Shown: piece after piece, positions 7,627-16,818 of the stretch
Numbering within the stretch: position 1 is the stretch's first letter
Layout of the letters: each line of letters opens with the position of its first letter
Origin: Aldersonia sp036524855
GTDB lineage: Bacteria; Actinomycetota; Actinomycetes; Mycobacteriales; Mycobacteriaceae
Length of the DNA: 64,000 bases
Assembly: GCA_036524855.1 (NCBI GenBank)
Contig: DATDBL010000119.1
Span: 1 to 64,000 of the forward strand
Direction of reading: 5' to 3'
The notes under the pieces: model-generated
What the model saw: only the letters and a program-made list of their open reading frames with translations
What the model was told of the DNA's origin: nothing
Database searches by the model: none
Translations under genes and position numbers: made by a program

Positions 7627-8822
7627 CGCAGGGCGGCGAGGCCGTGAGACACCTCCGCGAACCTCGTCGACAGCGGACTGAGCCCGAGCCGGATCCCGTC
7701 GGGACGGCGGAAGTCCGGGATGACGCCCGCTTGCCACAGTTGCGCGGTCACCGAGTGAAACGACGGGTGGTCGACGGTCACGTGTCCGCCGCGACGCTCC
7801 GCATCCAGCGGCGACGACACGGTCACCCCCAGCGGCACGAGCCACTCCCGCATCATCTCCAGCGCGAACTCGGTGAGCGCCACCGATTTCGCGCGGATCG
7901 CCTCGATCCCGACCTCCGCGATCAGGTCGAGCATGTCCGCCATCGGCTGCATCGCGAACACCGCGGGGGTGCCGCTGAGGATGCGGCGGATCCCCGGCGC
8001 CGGCACGTATCCCTGCGCCATCTCGAAGGACTGGTGCGCACCCATCCACCCCCAGATCGGCTGCTGTACCGAATCAACGTGTCGCGCAGCGACATACGCG
8101 AACGCCGGCGACCCAGGTCCGCCGTTGAGGTACTTGTACGTGCACCCGACGGCCAGGTCGACGCCCCACTCGTCCAGCCGCACCGGCACCGACCCGGCGG
8201 AATGACAGACGTCGAGCAGCAGCAGCGCACCCCGCGATCGCACCAGATCGGAAACTGCAGCCGCATCAAGTAAATGCCCCGACCGGTACGCGACGTGGCT
8301 GAGCAGCACCAACGCCGTCCGCTCCGACACCACCTCCGCCAGTGACTCGACGCTCACCCCGTCGTCGAGAGGCGGGTCGAGCCAGCGCAGCATTGCCCCA
8401 GTCTCCGCCGCGATGCCCTCGGCGAGGTAACGGTCGGTGGGGAAGTTCGCCCGGTCGACGACGATCTCCGTCCGATCCGGTCGCAGCGCTAGCGCCGCCC
8501 GCGCCAGCTTGTACAACAGCACGCTCGTCGAATCGCCCACCACCGTCTGCCCCGGACCGGCACTCAACACCACGGCGCCCAGCCGATCCCCGAGCGTCAG
8601 CGGTAGTTCGAACCACCCCTCGTCCCAGCCGCGGATCAGCCGCCCACCCCACGCGTCGAGGATGAACTCCCGCGACCGATCGGCCGTCACCCGCAGCGGG
8701 CGCCCCAGCGAGTTCCCGTCCAGATACGCGACGACGTCCCCGCCGCGGACGAACCGATCCGGGTAGTCGCGCAACGGATCCGCAGCATCCAACGCCGATG
8801 CCCGCGTGGCGAAGTCCGTCAT
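7593..8822 (-). CDS. kynU: Kynureninase
   Basis: A 409-aa pyridoxal-phosphate enzyme that cleaves L-kynurenine to anthranilate and L-alanine. The N-terminal 'VVAYLDGNSLGRP', the cofactor-contact stretch 'LLLDVCHSAGSVP' and the Schiff-base lysine in 'GCTYKYLNGGPGSPAF' are all typical. The ATG at 8822 overlaps the TGA of the upstream dioxygenase gene (ATGA), so it is the last gene of the kyn operon. The C-terminus ends inside a repeat shared with the region after the TctA-like gene. Confidence 0.94.
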   Translation of the reverse strand: MTDFATRASALDAADPLRDYPDRFVRGGDVVAYLDGNSLGRPLRVTADRSREFILDAWGGRLIRGWDEGWFELPLTLGDRLGAVVLSAGPGQTVVGDSTSVLLYKLARAALALRPDRTEIVVDRANFPTDRYLAEGIAAETGAMLRWLDPPLDDGVSVESLAEVVSERTALVLLSHVAYRSGHLLDAAAVSDLVRSRGALLLLDVCHSAGSVPVRLDEWGVDLAVGCTYKYLNGGPGSPAFAYVAARHVDSVQQPIWGWMGAHQSFEMAQGYVPAPGIRRILSGTPAVFAMQPMADMLDLIAEVGIEAIRAKSVALTEFALEMMREWLVPLGVTVSSPLDAERRGGHVTVDHPSFHSVTAQLWQAGVIPDFRRPDGIRLGLSPLSTRFAEVSHGLAALRECAVSAANVE

Positions 8823-9679
8823 CGTACGACGCCGATCTCGGTGCGCACGTCGAACAGTTCCGGGAAGAACGTCAACTCGAGCGCACGCCGCAGAAATCCG
8901 ACACCGCTCGATCCGCCGGTCCCGGCCTTGTGACCGATCGTGCGCTGCACGGTGCGCATGTGCCGGAACCGCCACAGCTGGAAGTTGTCCTCGAGGTCGA
9001 CGAGTTCCTCGAACGCCTCGTACGCCGACCAGTGCGTCGAAGGATCCTCGTACACCGACCGAATCAGCGGCAGCAGTTCGGGGTTGCGCTCGTAGGCGGC
9101 CGACACGTCCCGATCGAGCGCCGACGCGGGCACGTCGAGACCCTGCCGTGCCAGATACCGCCAGAAGGCGTCGTACAGCGTAGGCTCTCGCAGCAACTGC
9201 GAGAGCGATTCGTGGGCAGCGGGATCGGATTCGAACACCGCCAGCATGCCGGCGTTCTTGTTGCCGAGCAGGAACTCCACCGACCGGTACTGCGCCGACT
9301 GGAACCCCGACGCGTGCCCGAGAAACCCACGGAACTGCGCATACTCGGTCGGGGTGAGGGTCGCGAGCACCGACCACTGCTCGGTCAGCGTCTTCTGAAT
9401 GTGTTTGACCCGCGCGATGCACTTGAGTGCCATCCCGATGTCGTCGGCGTCGAGCGCATCCCGGGCCGCACGCAACTCGTGCAGCACCAGTTTGAGCCAC
9501 AGTTCGGTGGTCTGGTGCGCCACGATGAACAGCAGTTCGTCGTGGTGCGGTGGGTCGCTGACGGGATGCTGCGCGCTCAGCAGCGTATGCAGGTGCAGGT
9601 ACTCGGCATAGGTCATCCGGTCGCGCAGGTCGGTGACCACGCCGTCCTCGATCGCCCGAGTGTTGCGCTGGACGCTCAT
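8819..9679 (-). CDS. kynA: Tryptophan 2,3-dioxygenase
   Basis: A 286-aa heme dioxygenase that opens the indole ring of L-tryptophan to give N-formylkynurenine. Family features include 'TYAEYLHLHTLLSAQHP', the substrate-site 'HHDELLFIVAHQTTELWLKL', 'SGFQSAQYRSVEFLLGNKN' and the heme-ligand region 'WRFRHMRTVQRTIGHKAGTGGSSGV'-like segment near residues 225-250. I chose ATG 9679 because GGGAGG lies 7 nt upstream and the codon overlaps the TGA of the preceding hydrolase gene (ATGA); another ATG at 9691 lies before that ribosome site. First step of the kynurenine pathway. Confidence 0.95.
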   Translation of the reverse strand: MSVQRNTRAIEDGVVTDLRDRMTYAEYLHLHTLLSAQHPVSDPPHHDELLFIVAHQTTELWLKLVLHELRAARDALDADDIGMALKCIARVKHIQKTLTEQWSVLATLTPTEYAQFRGFLGHASGFQSAQYRSVEFLLGNKNAGMLAVFESDPAAHESLSQLLREPTLYDAFWRYLARQGLDVPASALDRDVSAAYERNPELLPLIRSVYEDPSTHWSAYEAFEELVDLEDNFQLWRFRHMRTVQRTIGHKAGTGGSSGVGFLRRALELTFFPELFDVRTEIGVVR

Positions 9680-10680
9680 ACGACCTCCCATATCGCCTCG
9701 CGAATCGTATTCCAGAGTGCGCTTTCGGGGGCGATGATGTCGAAATGATCGCCGGGAGCGACGATCGGTGTGACCGCGTCACCGGCATCCAGCGCGGCGC
9801 GGGCGTAGGCGCGGCTCATCTCCAGCAGGTCGGGGTCGTCGTCGATGCCGCACGCCACCACCTGCGGTACGCCGAGTGGGAGTCGGTGCCGAGGCGAATC
9901 GACAGCATCCGAGCGCGTGAACCGGTGCCCCAGGGCCTGCGCGACGGCACCCTCGCTCAGCCACAGCCGATCCGCACGGTCGAGGTCCAGCACCCCGGCC
10001 AGCGAAACTGCTAGGGCGGCAACGGGTTCGTCGGCGCATGCCCGTAGCGCGAGTTGCGCCCCGGCGGAATGCCCGATCACGACCACCGGCCCTGACGACG
10101 ACACGCACCGCAGCGCCGAGTCGACGTCGGCCACGGTCGCTGCCCACCCGTGCTCGTCGGGCCTGCGGTACTCGACGTTCCACACCGCGACCCCGTCGCT
10201 CGCCAGTGAAACCGCCAACGGCTCCATCAGATCCGCCGCCCACCGCGACCGCCAGTATCCTCCGTGCACCAACACCGCGGTCCACGGCTTTGACCCTCGC
10301 ACGACCATCCGCTGGTCGGGGTGCGCACCGTAGGCCACGACGGTGCCGGGATCGACGCGACGGCACCACCACGCGTCCACCGCGTGGCCGAGACCGGCCA
10401 ACCCGCGACCGCGGATGTGTACAGGGGCCGAGGGGTCCAGCGGACAAAGCTCGAGGTCGACGCGCACGACGCCACCGGGCGCCACCACTCCTGGGCGGGT
10501 CAGCGCGACGACGTCGGGCGAGGAGCGAATCCACGAATCCGCCTGCGCATCGGACTCGGCGACACGCAGCGACGCCGACATCCCGTGCCGCGCGGCGGAT
10601 CGCCGCAGCAGGGCCTCGGCCGTCGCGACGTCGGCCACCACGCCGGGATACCCGACGACGGTCAGCCGACCGGCGCTCAG
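9676..10680 (-). CDS. Alpha/beta hydrolase (probable kynurenine formamidase) with N-terminal type II dehydroquinase-like domain
   Basis: About 334 aa if translation starts at CTG 10680. Residues 130-334 form an alpha/beta hydrolase with the oxyanion motif 'LVHGGYWR' (138-144), nucleophile Ser205 in 'GHSAG' and a catalytic His near 312 in 'PGDHFD', as in kynurenine formamidases. By position it hydrolyses N-formylkynurenine. Residues 5-120 resemble the flavodoxin-like fold of type II 3-dehydroquinase, but I do not see that enzyme's catalytic residues. No ATG, GTG or TTG start fits: the only codon with a good ribosome site (GGGAGGA) is a CTG overlapping the MarR stop as CTGA. An internal GTG would cut into the first strand. 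Confidence 0.72.
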   Translation of the reverse strand: MSAGRLTVVGYPGVVADVATAEALLRRSAARHGMSASLRVAESDAQADSWIRSSPDVVALTRPGVVAPGGVVRVDLELCPLDPSAPVHIRGRGLAGLGHAVDAWWCRRVDPGTVVAYGAHPDQRMVVRGSKPWTAVLVHGGYWRSRWAADLMEPLAVSLASDGVAVWNVEYRRPDEHGWAATVADVDSALRCVSSSGPVVVIGHSAGAQLALRACADEPVAALAVSLAGVLDLDRADRLWLSEGAVAQALGHRFTRSDAVDSPRHRLPLGVPQVVACGIDDDPDLLEMSRAYARAALDAGDAVTPIVAPGDHFDIIAPESALWNTIREAIWEVV

Positions 10681-11219
10681 GCCGAATCCTCCCGCGCACC
10701 CGCGTTTTCCGCGGTGACGATGGAATGCTCGAGCACCCGCAGCAGCACCGCGAGTTCGGCGCGCTGCTCGGCACTCATCCCCGCGAGCATGCGCTCCTCG
10801 TTCGCGAAATGGGCTTTCGCGGTCTCCTCGAAGACTCGCAGACCCTCGTCGGTCAGCTTCGCGTAGACGACCCGGCGGTCCTCCGGGTCGCGTTCGCGGA
10901 CAACAAGCCCGGCCTGCTCGAGCCGGTCGACCCGCAGCGTGATCCCGCCCGTAGTGACCAGCGAACTTTCGGCGAGTTGGCCCGAGGTCATCCGGTACGG
11001 CGGCCCGGACCGGCGCAGCGCGGCGAGAACGTCGAAGGACGCCATGTTGATGCCGTGCTGGTCGAACAGCGCGGCGAGCGAGGCCTGGTAGCGCAGATAC
11101 GCGCGGTGCAGCCGACCGAACACGTGCAGCGGGGACACGTCGAGGTCGGGCCATTGGCGTCGCCACTGGCTCATGATCTCGTCGACGGCATCCACATCGG
11201 GTGGTCGAGACGCTGCCAC
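10677..11219 (-). CDS. MarR-family transcriptional regulator
   Basis: A 180-aa winged-helix regulator. The central region 'GQLAESSLVTTGGITLRVDRLEQAGLVVRE' is the recognition helix-turn-helix and 'DPEDRRVVYAKLTDEGL' is the wing. Start GTG 11219 is preceded by GAGGAGG at good spacing; an upstream ATG at 11270 lacks one. It is the second gene of the ridA-marR-hydrolase-kynA-kynU transcript and overlaps the next gene by 4 nt. MarR proteins usually bind palindromes and release them on ligand binding; the palindrome in the operon promoter (11709-11718) is its most likely target, with a kynurenine-pathway intermediate as a plausible ligand. Confidence 0.9.
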   Translation of the reverse strand: MAASRPPDVDAVDEIMSQWRRQWPDLDVSPLHVFGRLHRAYLRYQASLAALFDQHGINMASFDVLAALRRSGPPYRMTSGQLAESSLVTTGGITLRVDRLEQAGLVVRERDPEDRRVVYAKLTDEGLRVFEETAKAHFANEERMLAGMSAEQRAELAVLLRVLEHSIVTAENAGAREDSA

Positions 11220-11271
11220 GGCCCCTCCTCTTCGATCCCCCCGACGCCTGAGCGCCAAGGTAAAGGTCACC

Positions 11272-11658
11272 CTACGCGGTGACCGCGTCCGACGGAGTGG
11301 CCAGCTGCGCCACCGCGTCGATCTCGGCGATTGCGCCGTAGGGCAGGCTGGAAACTTCGAGGAACGTGCGGGCCGGCCGCGGCTCGTCGAAGATCCGCTC
11401 GAACTGGCGGTTCGCCTCCTCGCGCAGGGACAGGTCGGTGACGTAGTAGGTCAGTTTCACGACGTCGGTGAGCTTGCCGCCGACCGTCGCGAGCCGCTCG
11501 CACATCCGCTCCACCGCGGCGTCGAGTGCCTCCGTGCGGCCCGGCACCGGGTTGCCCTCGGCGTCGATCGACAGCGCGCCGGAGACGAACGCGAGCCCGC
11601 CCGCGACGGCCGCGGGGCTGTAGGGGTGGTGGGACGAAACGGTGACGGACGTCGACAT
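11272..11658 (-). CDS. RidA-family protein
   Basis: A 128-aa member of the RidA/YjgF/UK114 family, small trimeric cytoplasmic proteins that hydrolyse reactive enamine/imine intermediates formed by PLP enzymes, or act as aminoacrylate-type deaminases. Typical regions are 'YSPAAVAGGLAFVSGALSID', 'TDVVKLTYYVTDL' and 'PARTFLEVSSLPYGAIAEIDAVA'; the usual Arg (in 'PAR') and Glu (in 'AEID') of the active site are present. First gene of the kynurenine operon, 52 nt before marR, and downstream of the palindrome-containing promoter. It could scavenge by-products of kynureninase, which is PLP-dependent. Confidence 0.86.
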   Translation of the reverse strand: MSTSVTVSSHHPYSPAAVAGGLAFVSGALSIDAEGNPVPGRTEALDAAVERMCERLATVGGKLTDVVKLTYYVTDLSLREEANRQFERIFDEPRPARTFLEVSSLPYGAIAEIDAVAQLATPSDAVTA

Positions 11659-11705
11659 ATGAGAACTCGCTTTCGGGAGGCGGAACGGAACCGACTGATG
11701 CAAGT

Positions 11706-11734
11706 ATCTTAGCGCTAAACCATCTAAATGTGAA
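11706..11734 (-). promoter_or_regulatory. Promoter of the ridA-marR-kyn operon with palindromic operator
   Basis: Read on the minus strand: -35 TTCACA (11734-11729), 17-nt spacer, -10 TAAGAT (11711-11706). A perfect 10-bp palindrome TTAGCGCTAA (11709-11718) overlaps the -10 element, the classical place for a repressor site. The ridA start codon is about 48 nt downstream. The MarR protein of the same operon is the obvious candidate binder. Confidence 0.6.
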
Positions 11735-11850
11735 GCTGGGCTTGTCGCCGCCGTCGAAGGCCGCGGATTCGAGTAGTCCATTACGCACCCCGTTGTGGCA
11801 CAGCAGGCGGAGAATCGACGGCGATCGTGCGGGCGAGCGAGGGGGCACCT

Positions 11851-14202
11851 GTGGCCGAGAGAACGGAATTGCGGCTGGCACTCGTGTGCTACGGCGGCGT
11901 GTCGCTGGCCGTGTACATGCACGGCATCACCAAGGAGCTGCACAACCTCGTTCGAGCCGCCCGGGCGTTCGACGAGCTCGATGAGCGTCTCGCCGGACCG
12001 AATCCCTTCGACCCGAAGACGACCACGCAAGCGGCATACTTCGAGGAGTTGCGTCGGCTCGCGAAGGCGGGTCGTCGCATGTCTGTGAGCGTCGACGTTA
12101 TCGCGGGCACATCCGCGGGAGGCATCAACGGGATCGTGCTCGCCAAGGCGATCGCGCAGGACGCCAATCAGGACAGGCTGAAGGAGCTCTGGATCAAGGA
12201 GGGCGACCTTGCGGACCTCGTCCGCTGGCCGCGGATCGGAGGCGTGCGCTTGCGCGCGGTGCTCGCTGCGGGATGGCAGTTGGTGCGTCCGCTCGCTCGA
12301 ACCTCGCTATTGCGCGGTGAACGCATGTCTGGACTGTTGCGCAACGCGCTGCACGAAATCGAGAAGACGGCAGCAGGCACACTGATCCCCGATGACAGCG
12401 ACGTCTCGCTCCAGCTCCATGTCACGACGACCGACCTCTCCGGGTATCAGGTGCTTGTGCCGTCGGGCGCGGGAGGTGCGAGCCAGCGTGACACGTCGTA
12501 CGCACAGGTACTGACGTTCGCCGGAGCGGAGGCATTCGACGGAGAAACGAACACCAACGCCCTCGCCTTTGCCGCACGGGCGACCGCTAGCTTCCCGGGT
12601 GCGTTCAGTCCCGTCAGCTGGCAAGGGTTCGCTGCCGAAACCGGTGTAGAGACACCCTTGCCCGAGGGGCTTTTCCGACACGGGTACGTAGCCGGAGACG
12701 AGATGGTGACCAGGTTCGTCGATGGTGGTGTACTCGACAACGCACCGTTCGACCTCGTCATCGAGGCAATCGGCCGGTGTCGAGCAAGTAGAGAGGTGCT
12801 GCGCCGTCTCGTCTATATCCAGCCGGATCCGGGTGCAAAGCTGTCCCAACCGGACCCGCAACCACACATTCGCGAGGATGAGGGTTGGCTTCCTGACCTG
12901 TGGCAGCTCGCATCGAAGGTGCGCGGCAGCCAGTCGCTGCTCGCCCACCTCACGGACCTGCGCGACCTGAATCTCCGGATCTCACTGATCGCTCCGATCG
13001 TTGAGCTGCAGCAGACGAAAGTTGCCGGCGAGATCGGGATCGCGCTCGAAGGTATGGGTATCGCATTACCGCAGGACCCGATGGATGCCTTGTCGAACAT
13101 CGACACCGAGGCTCGAGTGAAGTCGATGACCGAGCACATGCACGCACGCGCAGAAAAGGTCTTGGGTCCGTCGTGGGCGACCTATCAGCGGCTGAAGGTC
13201 ATCGAGGCGGGACGTCGGATCGCCGACGAGGTGATCGAGTTGTTCGTGTTCCCACCGGAGTCGGGGCGCGCCAGCTTCGTTCGCGCCGCGATCTCGGCGT
13301 GGGCGCAGAGTCGAGACGAGTGGCAGGATGCAGACCCGAGCAAACTCGTCGAACGTCTGCGCCACGTCGACGTTCCCTACCGCGAGCGGCGGGCAATGCT
13401 GGTGCTGCAGGGAATCAACGATTTGTACCGGGCGAAGGACCCGCCGGACAACCTGAGCGACCTGAAGAAGCGCGCATGGGATCACCTCCAGACGCTACGG
13501 AAGGTGCCAGCAGAGGTGGTTCGCGCGGATCAAGGAACGGTCGCGTTCCTCGCAGGCGACATTCTCGACGCCCATCTGCTGGATAGTCCGGGGGAATTCG
13601 CGACGCAATTCGCGGAGGAGTTCGAAGGTCTGTTCGTGACTTATCGACAGGCGCTGGAAAAGCGCCTCGACAACGTAGGGGCAGGACTGTGGCGTCTGCT
13701 CGTGGAGAGTACCGCGGCCTGGCCGGCCGAGCAGCGCCACGACTTGTTGTCGCGGTACATCGGTTTTCCGTTGTGGGATGGGATCATCTTCCCCACCATC
13801 GCGCTCGCCGAGCTTCCGCAATTCAGTCCTATCCCCGTCACTCAATTCAGCCCTCTTGCAGCAGAGGCGATTCGGCCCACCGATCCAAAACGCGGCAAGC
13901 TCGAGGGCGTTGGTCTGCACCACTTCAAGGCGTTCCTGAAGCCCGCGTGGCGGGAGAACGACTATCTATGGGGGCGTCTCGACGGAGTCGAGCTGATCTT
14001 GCGAATGCTCGGAGAGACCGAGGGTAGGCCGGTGCCCGACGGAGCGGAGGAGTCGCGGGCACGGGCCATCCGGGAAGCGGGAAGCCAACTCGCGCCAGGG
14101 CTACGCGCCGTCCTGGCATCGGAGCGAACTGACCTGAAGGATGTCGGCGGGTTACTCCAGCACGTCGACCGCGAGATCGACGAGATCGAAAACGGTCGAT
14201 AG
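11851..14202 (+). CDS. Patatin-like phospholipase-related protein (DUF3376 type)
   Basis: A 783-aa protein. The N-terminal third is a patatin-type hydrolase domain: glycine-rich oxyanion segment 'LVCYGGVSLAVYMHG' near the start, nucleophile Ser in 'VIAGTSAGGINGIVLA' (about 80-95) and catalytic Asp in 'FVDGGVLDNAPFD' (about 290-302). The remaining about 480 residues form the extended region characteristic of patatin-related DUF3376 proteins. It probably acts on lipids at the membrane. I chose GTG 11851 because GAGGGGG precedes it; GTG 11827 is an alternative. The gene is divergent from the ridA-kyn operon, 192 nt away, and convergent with the LuxR gene. Confidence 0.85.
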   Translation: MAERTELRLALVCYGGVSLAVYMHGITKELHNLVRAARAFDELDERLAGPNPFDPKTTTQAAYFEELRRLAKAGRRMSVSVDVIAGTSAGGINGIVLAKAIAQDANQDRLKELWIKEGDLADLVRWPRIGGVRLRAVLAAGWQLVRPLARTSLLRGERMSGLLRNALHEIEKTAAGTLIPDDSDVSLQLHVTTTDLSGYQVLVPSGAGGASQRDTSYAQVLTFAGAEAFDGETNTNALAFAARATASFPGAFSPVSWQGFAAETGVETPLPEGLFRHGYVAGDEMVTRFVDGGVLDNAPFDLVIEAIGRCRASREVLRRLVYIQPDPGAKLSQPDPQPHIREDEGWLPDLWQLASKVRGSQSLLAHLTDLRDLNLRISLIAPIVELQQTKVAGEIGIALEGMGIALPQDPMDALSNIDTEARVKSMTEHMHARAEKVLGPSWATYQRLKVIEAGRRIADEVIELFVFPPESGRASFVRAAISAWAQSRDEWQDADPSKLVERLRHVDVPYRERRAMLVLQGINDLYRAKDPPDNLSDLKKRAWDHLQTLRKVPAEVVRADQGTVAFLAGDILDAHLLDSPGEFATQFAEEFEGLFVTYRQALEKRLDNVGAGLWRLLVESTAAWPAEQRHDLLSRYIGFPLWDGIIFPTIALAELPQFSPIPVTQFSPLAAEAIRPTDPKRGKLEGVGLHHFKAFLKPAWRENDYLWGRLDGVELILRMLGETEGRPVPDGAEESRARAIREAGSQLAPGLRAVLASERTDLKDVGGLLQHVDREIDEIENGR

Positions 14203-14223
14203 CGGGCGTCTGCGCTCCGGCCG

Positions 14224-16818
14224 CTACTCCCGTAGGATCACCGCCGCCAACTCCTCGCGATCGGCGACGTCGAACTTGGCGCAGGCGCGGTAGATGTGTC
14301 CCTCGACCGTGCGCACCGACAGCGTGAGCCGTTCGGCGATCTCCCGGTTGCTCATCCCAGCGGCGACCAGGTTTGCGATCTCGCGTTCGCGTGCCGTCAG
14401 CGGAAGTGGATGTTCCGCGGCGAGGATCGCCGGCGTGCGCGCGCCTCCACACAGGGCCGCGAGCCGATCCGTGACCGCCGCCGATGCGCTGCACGCGCGC
14501 TTGTCCTCGTGGCGGCTGTGGATGGTGGTCGCCTGCGCGGCCGAATCGGCGGCCGACAGCAGGGCACCGATCCGTTCGAACTCGGTCGCGCAGCGGTCCA
14601 ACGCGGTCGCGTCGGCGGCGGCGACTGCGGCCGCATGCTCGGCGTAGAGCGGGGCCAGCGCGCCGTCGAGACGGGTGGCCAGTTCCGTGAGGCGCGGTGC
14701 GGCGGACCGGTCGCCGAACCGGGCCGCGGCGTGCAGCGCCTCGGCCTCGACGGCGAACTGGCACGTCTTCGCCGCGGCCGCGGCTGCCTTGTGGGCAAGC
14801 TCGACGGCCCGCACCGGCGTGCCCTGCGCTGCGGCCAACCACGCCTCGGCGACGCGCATCGACGGGTCGAACACCACGAGGTGGCGCCCGCTGCGTCCCC
14901 GTGCCGACGCGCGTACGCGTTCGGCGTCCTCGGCGCAGCCGAGCAGCGAGTATGCCTGGATCAGGGCGATCTTCGCGGGGTAGGCCCACGCAGCCAGCGA
15001 GTTCGAACTCAGCGCCGCAACGGCCTCCTCCAACCCGGCGACGGCGGCCGACAACCGTCCGCGCGCGACCTCCACGTGGCCGATGAAGGTCTTCATCATT
15101 CCCCACGCGATGTACTGGCCGGAGGTGGTGAACTCGGAGTACGCGTCGGCCGTGCGCTGTGCCTCGTCGAGTCGTCCCGTGAACGTGAGTGCCTGGATCT
15201 CCGCGTACGCCGCCGGGTAGATCAACGTGCCGTCGACCTGGGCGCGGACCTCGCGCAACCGGGCGACGAGCGGCGCGACCTCGTCTCCGCGTCCCATCAA
15301 CGGCAGCGCGCGCTGACCGATCACCGCCCACGCCACCGCGAACGACGGCGCCTGCGGGTCGGCGAGCACCCGTTCCGCGGTCGCATTGGCCTCGTCGAGG
15401 TGATTCTCGTAGAGCAGTTGCGCCGACTCGATGCCCTCGACGACCAGGGACAGCGGCGGGCGGGTGATCCGTTTCTGCAGCAGCGCGAGCACCTCGTCGC
15501 CGCGTTTCGAATCGCCCATCGACCAGTAGAAGTTGCAGATCCGAGTCATTCCCCAGCGCAGCAGCTCGATGTCGTCGAGTTGGTCGGGCGAGTAGGCGGC
15601 GAGGATCTCCTCGATCTCGTGCGGTCGGCCCTGCGTGAGCAGCGCGCGGGCGAGCAGGTCGGCGGCTTCGAGCCCGCCGTCGCGTCGCAGCGCCTCTCGC
15701 GCGAACTTCTCCCCGACGGCGACGTCGGACATCGTGACCGCGGTCTGGGCGGCGTCGGTCAGGAGCCTGACGTCGACGGCCTGGTCGCTGCCCAGGGTGA
15801 GGTCGGCGAGCCGGATCCGGTCGGTGCCGCTGGACTGCTCCCGCGTCCGCAACGCCTGCACCAGCCGCCCCCGCAGGCGTCGCGATGCGGCTCGGCCGAG
15901 CTGACGGCGAATCACGTCGCCCCAGAGCGGATGGGTGAACCGGGCATTCAGGGTGTCGCCGTCGGTGCTCGCGGCGATGAACCCACGGGTCTCGGCCTGC
16001 TCGATGGCCTCGTCGCCGGCGAGTTCGGACAGGACGTCGACGTCGATCGGCTCGCACAGGCTCAACAGCTTGAGCGCATCCAGCACGTCGGCGGGGAGTC
16101 GGTCCATCCGTCCCTTCAGCAACGCGGCCAGTTCGTTGGTGATGGTCGCCTGGCCTCGTAGCTGCCACACACCGCGGATGTTGCGGAGCCGTCCGGCATC
16201 CCGGGCACCCTCGACGAGATGCCGGAGGAACAGCGCATTGCCGCCGGAGGCCTTCCACATCAGGTCGGCCGACAGCCCTTCGAGGTGCCCACCGAGCGCC
16301 GATTCGACCAGTGCGATGCTCTCCCGCTTGGTGAACGGCGCAAGATCGAGACGTTTCAGGTGGCCGTCCTTCCACAACGACGTCACGGCGTCGGGAACCG
16401 CCTCGCCGCTACGCACCGTGGCGACGATGCGGGCGGCGCGATCGATCGCGAGTTGATGAAGCAGGGTGGCCGACAGGTGATCGAGCAGGTGCGCGTCGTC
16501 GATGCCGAGCAGCAACGGCCCGTCAGCGAGCAACGAGTCGCGCGCGGCGGACAGGAACATCACCGGATCGCCGATGGTCGGCTTGCCGATCATGTGGGCG
16601 AAGACGCCGAGCGGAATGCTGCGCGCCGATTCCGTTCCCGCGACCCAGCGCACCGCACAGTCCATCGTGTCGGTGACCAACCGGGCGAGCGTCGTCTTGC
16701 CGACCCCCGCCGGACCCGTCAGCAGAACGCCGCATCCGGCCGATTCTCCCGGCGTCAGCAGCGACCGTATCGTGTCGAATTCGCGTCGGCGTTCGACAAT
16801 CGGCCACGCCTCTACCAT
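14224..16818 (-). CDS. Large ATP-binding LuxR-family (LAL/MalT-like) regulator
   Basis: An 864-aa protein with an N-terminal AAA-type ATPase (Walker A 'LLTGPAGVGKTTLARLV' about 32-48, Walker B 'LLLGIDDAHLL' about 98-108), a long helical repeat middle region, and a C-terminal LuxR helix-turn-helix 'LTAREREIANLVAAGMSNRE' followed by 'RTVEGHIYRACAKF'. LAL proteins are inducer-dependent activators of catabolic or secondary-metabolite genes. It is alone, with no obvious target operon beside it; its own upstream region is the 298-nt gap 16819-17116. Start ATG 16818 is the first in-frame start; no strong ribosome site is visible, so translation may be leaderless. Confidence 0.9.
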   Translation of the reverse strand: MVEAWPIVERRREFDTIRSLLTPGESAGCGVLLTGPAGVGKTTLARLVTDTMDCAVRWVAGTESARSIPLGVFAHMIGKPTIGDPVMFLSAARDSLLADGPLLLGIDDAHLLDHLSATLLHQLAIDRAARIVATVRSGEAVPDAVTSLWKDGHLKRLDLAPFTKRESIALVESALGGHLEGLSADLMWKASGGNALFLRHLVEGARDAGRLRNIRGVWQLRGQATITNELAALLKGRMDRLPADVLDALKLLSLCEPIDVDVLSELAGDEAIEQAETRGFIAASTDGDTLNARFTHPLWGDVIRRQLGRAASRRLRGRLVQALRTREQSSGTDRIRLADLTLGSDQAVDVRLLTDAAQTAVTMSDVAVGEKFAREALRRDGGLEAADLLARALLTQGRPHEIEEILAAYSPDQLDDIELLRWGMTRICNFYWSMGDSKRGDEVLALLQKRITRPPLSLVVEGIESAQLLYENHLDEANATAERVLADPQAPSFAVAWAVIGQRALPLMGRGDEVAPLVARLREVRAQVDGTLIYPAAYAEIQALTFTGRLDEAQRTADAYSEFTTSGQYIAWGMMKTFIGHVEVARGRLSAAVAGLEEAVAALSSNSLAAWAYPAKIALIQAYSLLGCAEDAERVRASARGRSGRHLVVFDPSMRVAEAWLAAAQGTPVRAVELAHKAAAAAAKTCQFAVEAEALHAAARFGDRSAAPRLTELATRLDGALAPLYAEHAAAVAAADATALDRCATEFERIGALLSAADSAAQATTIHSRHEDKRACSASAAVTDRLAALCGGARTPAILAAEHPLPLTAREREIANLVAAGMSNREIAERLTLSVRTVEGHIYRACAKFDVADREELAAVILRE

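Noticed and set aside
8798..9748. Long frame antisense to kynA
   Set aside because: Arg/His/Val-rich shadow; kynA is unambiguous on the other strand.
14296..16161. 621-codon plus-strand frame opposite the LAL regulator
   Set aside because: Composition typical of antisense to Leu/Ala-rich coding sequence; no start signal.
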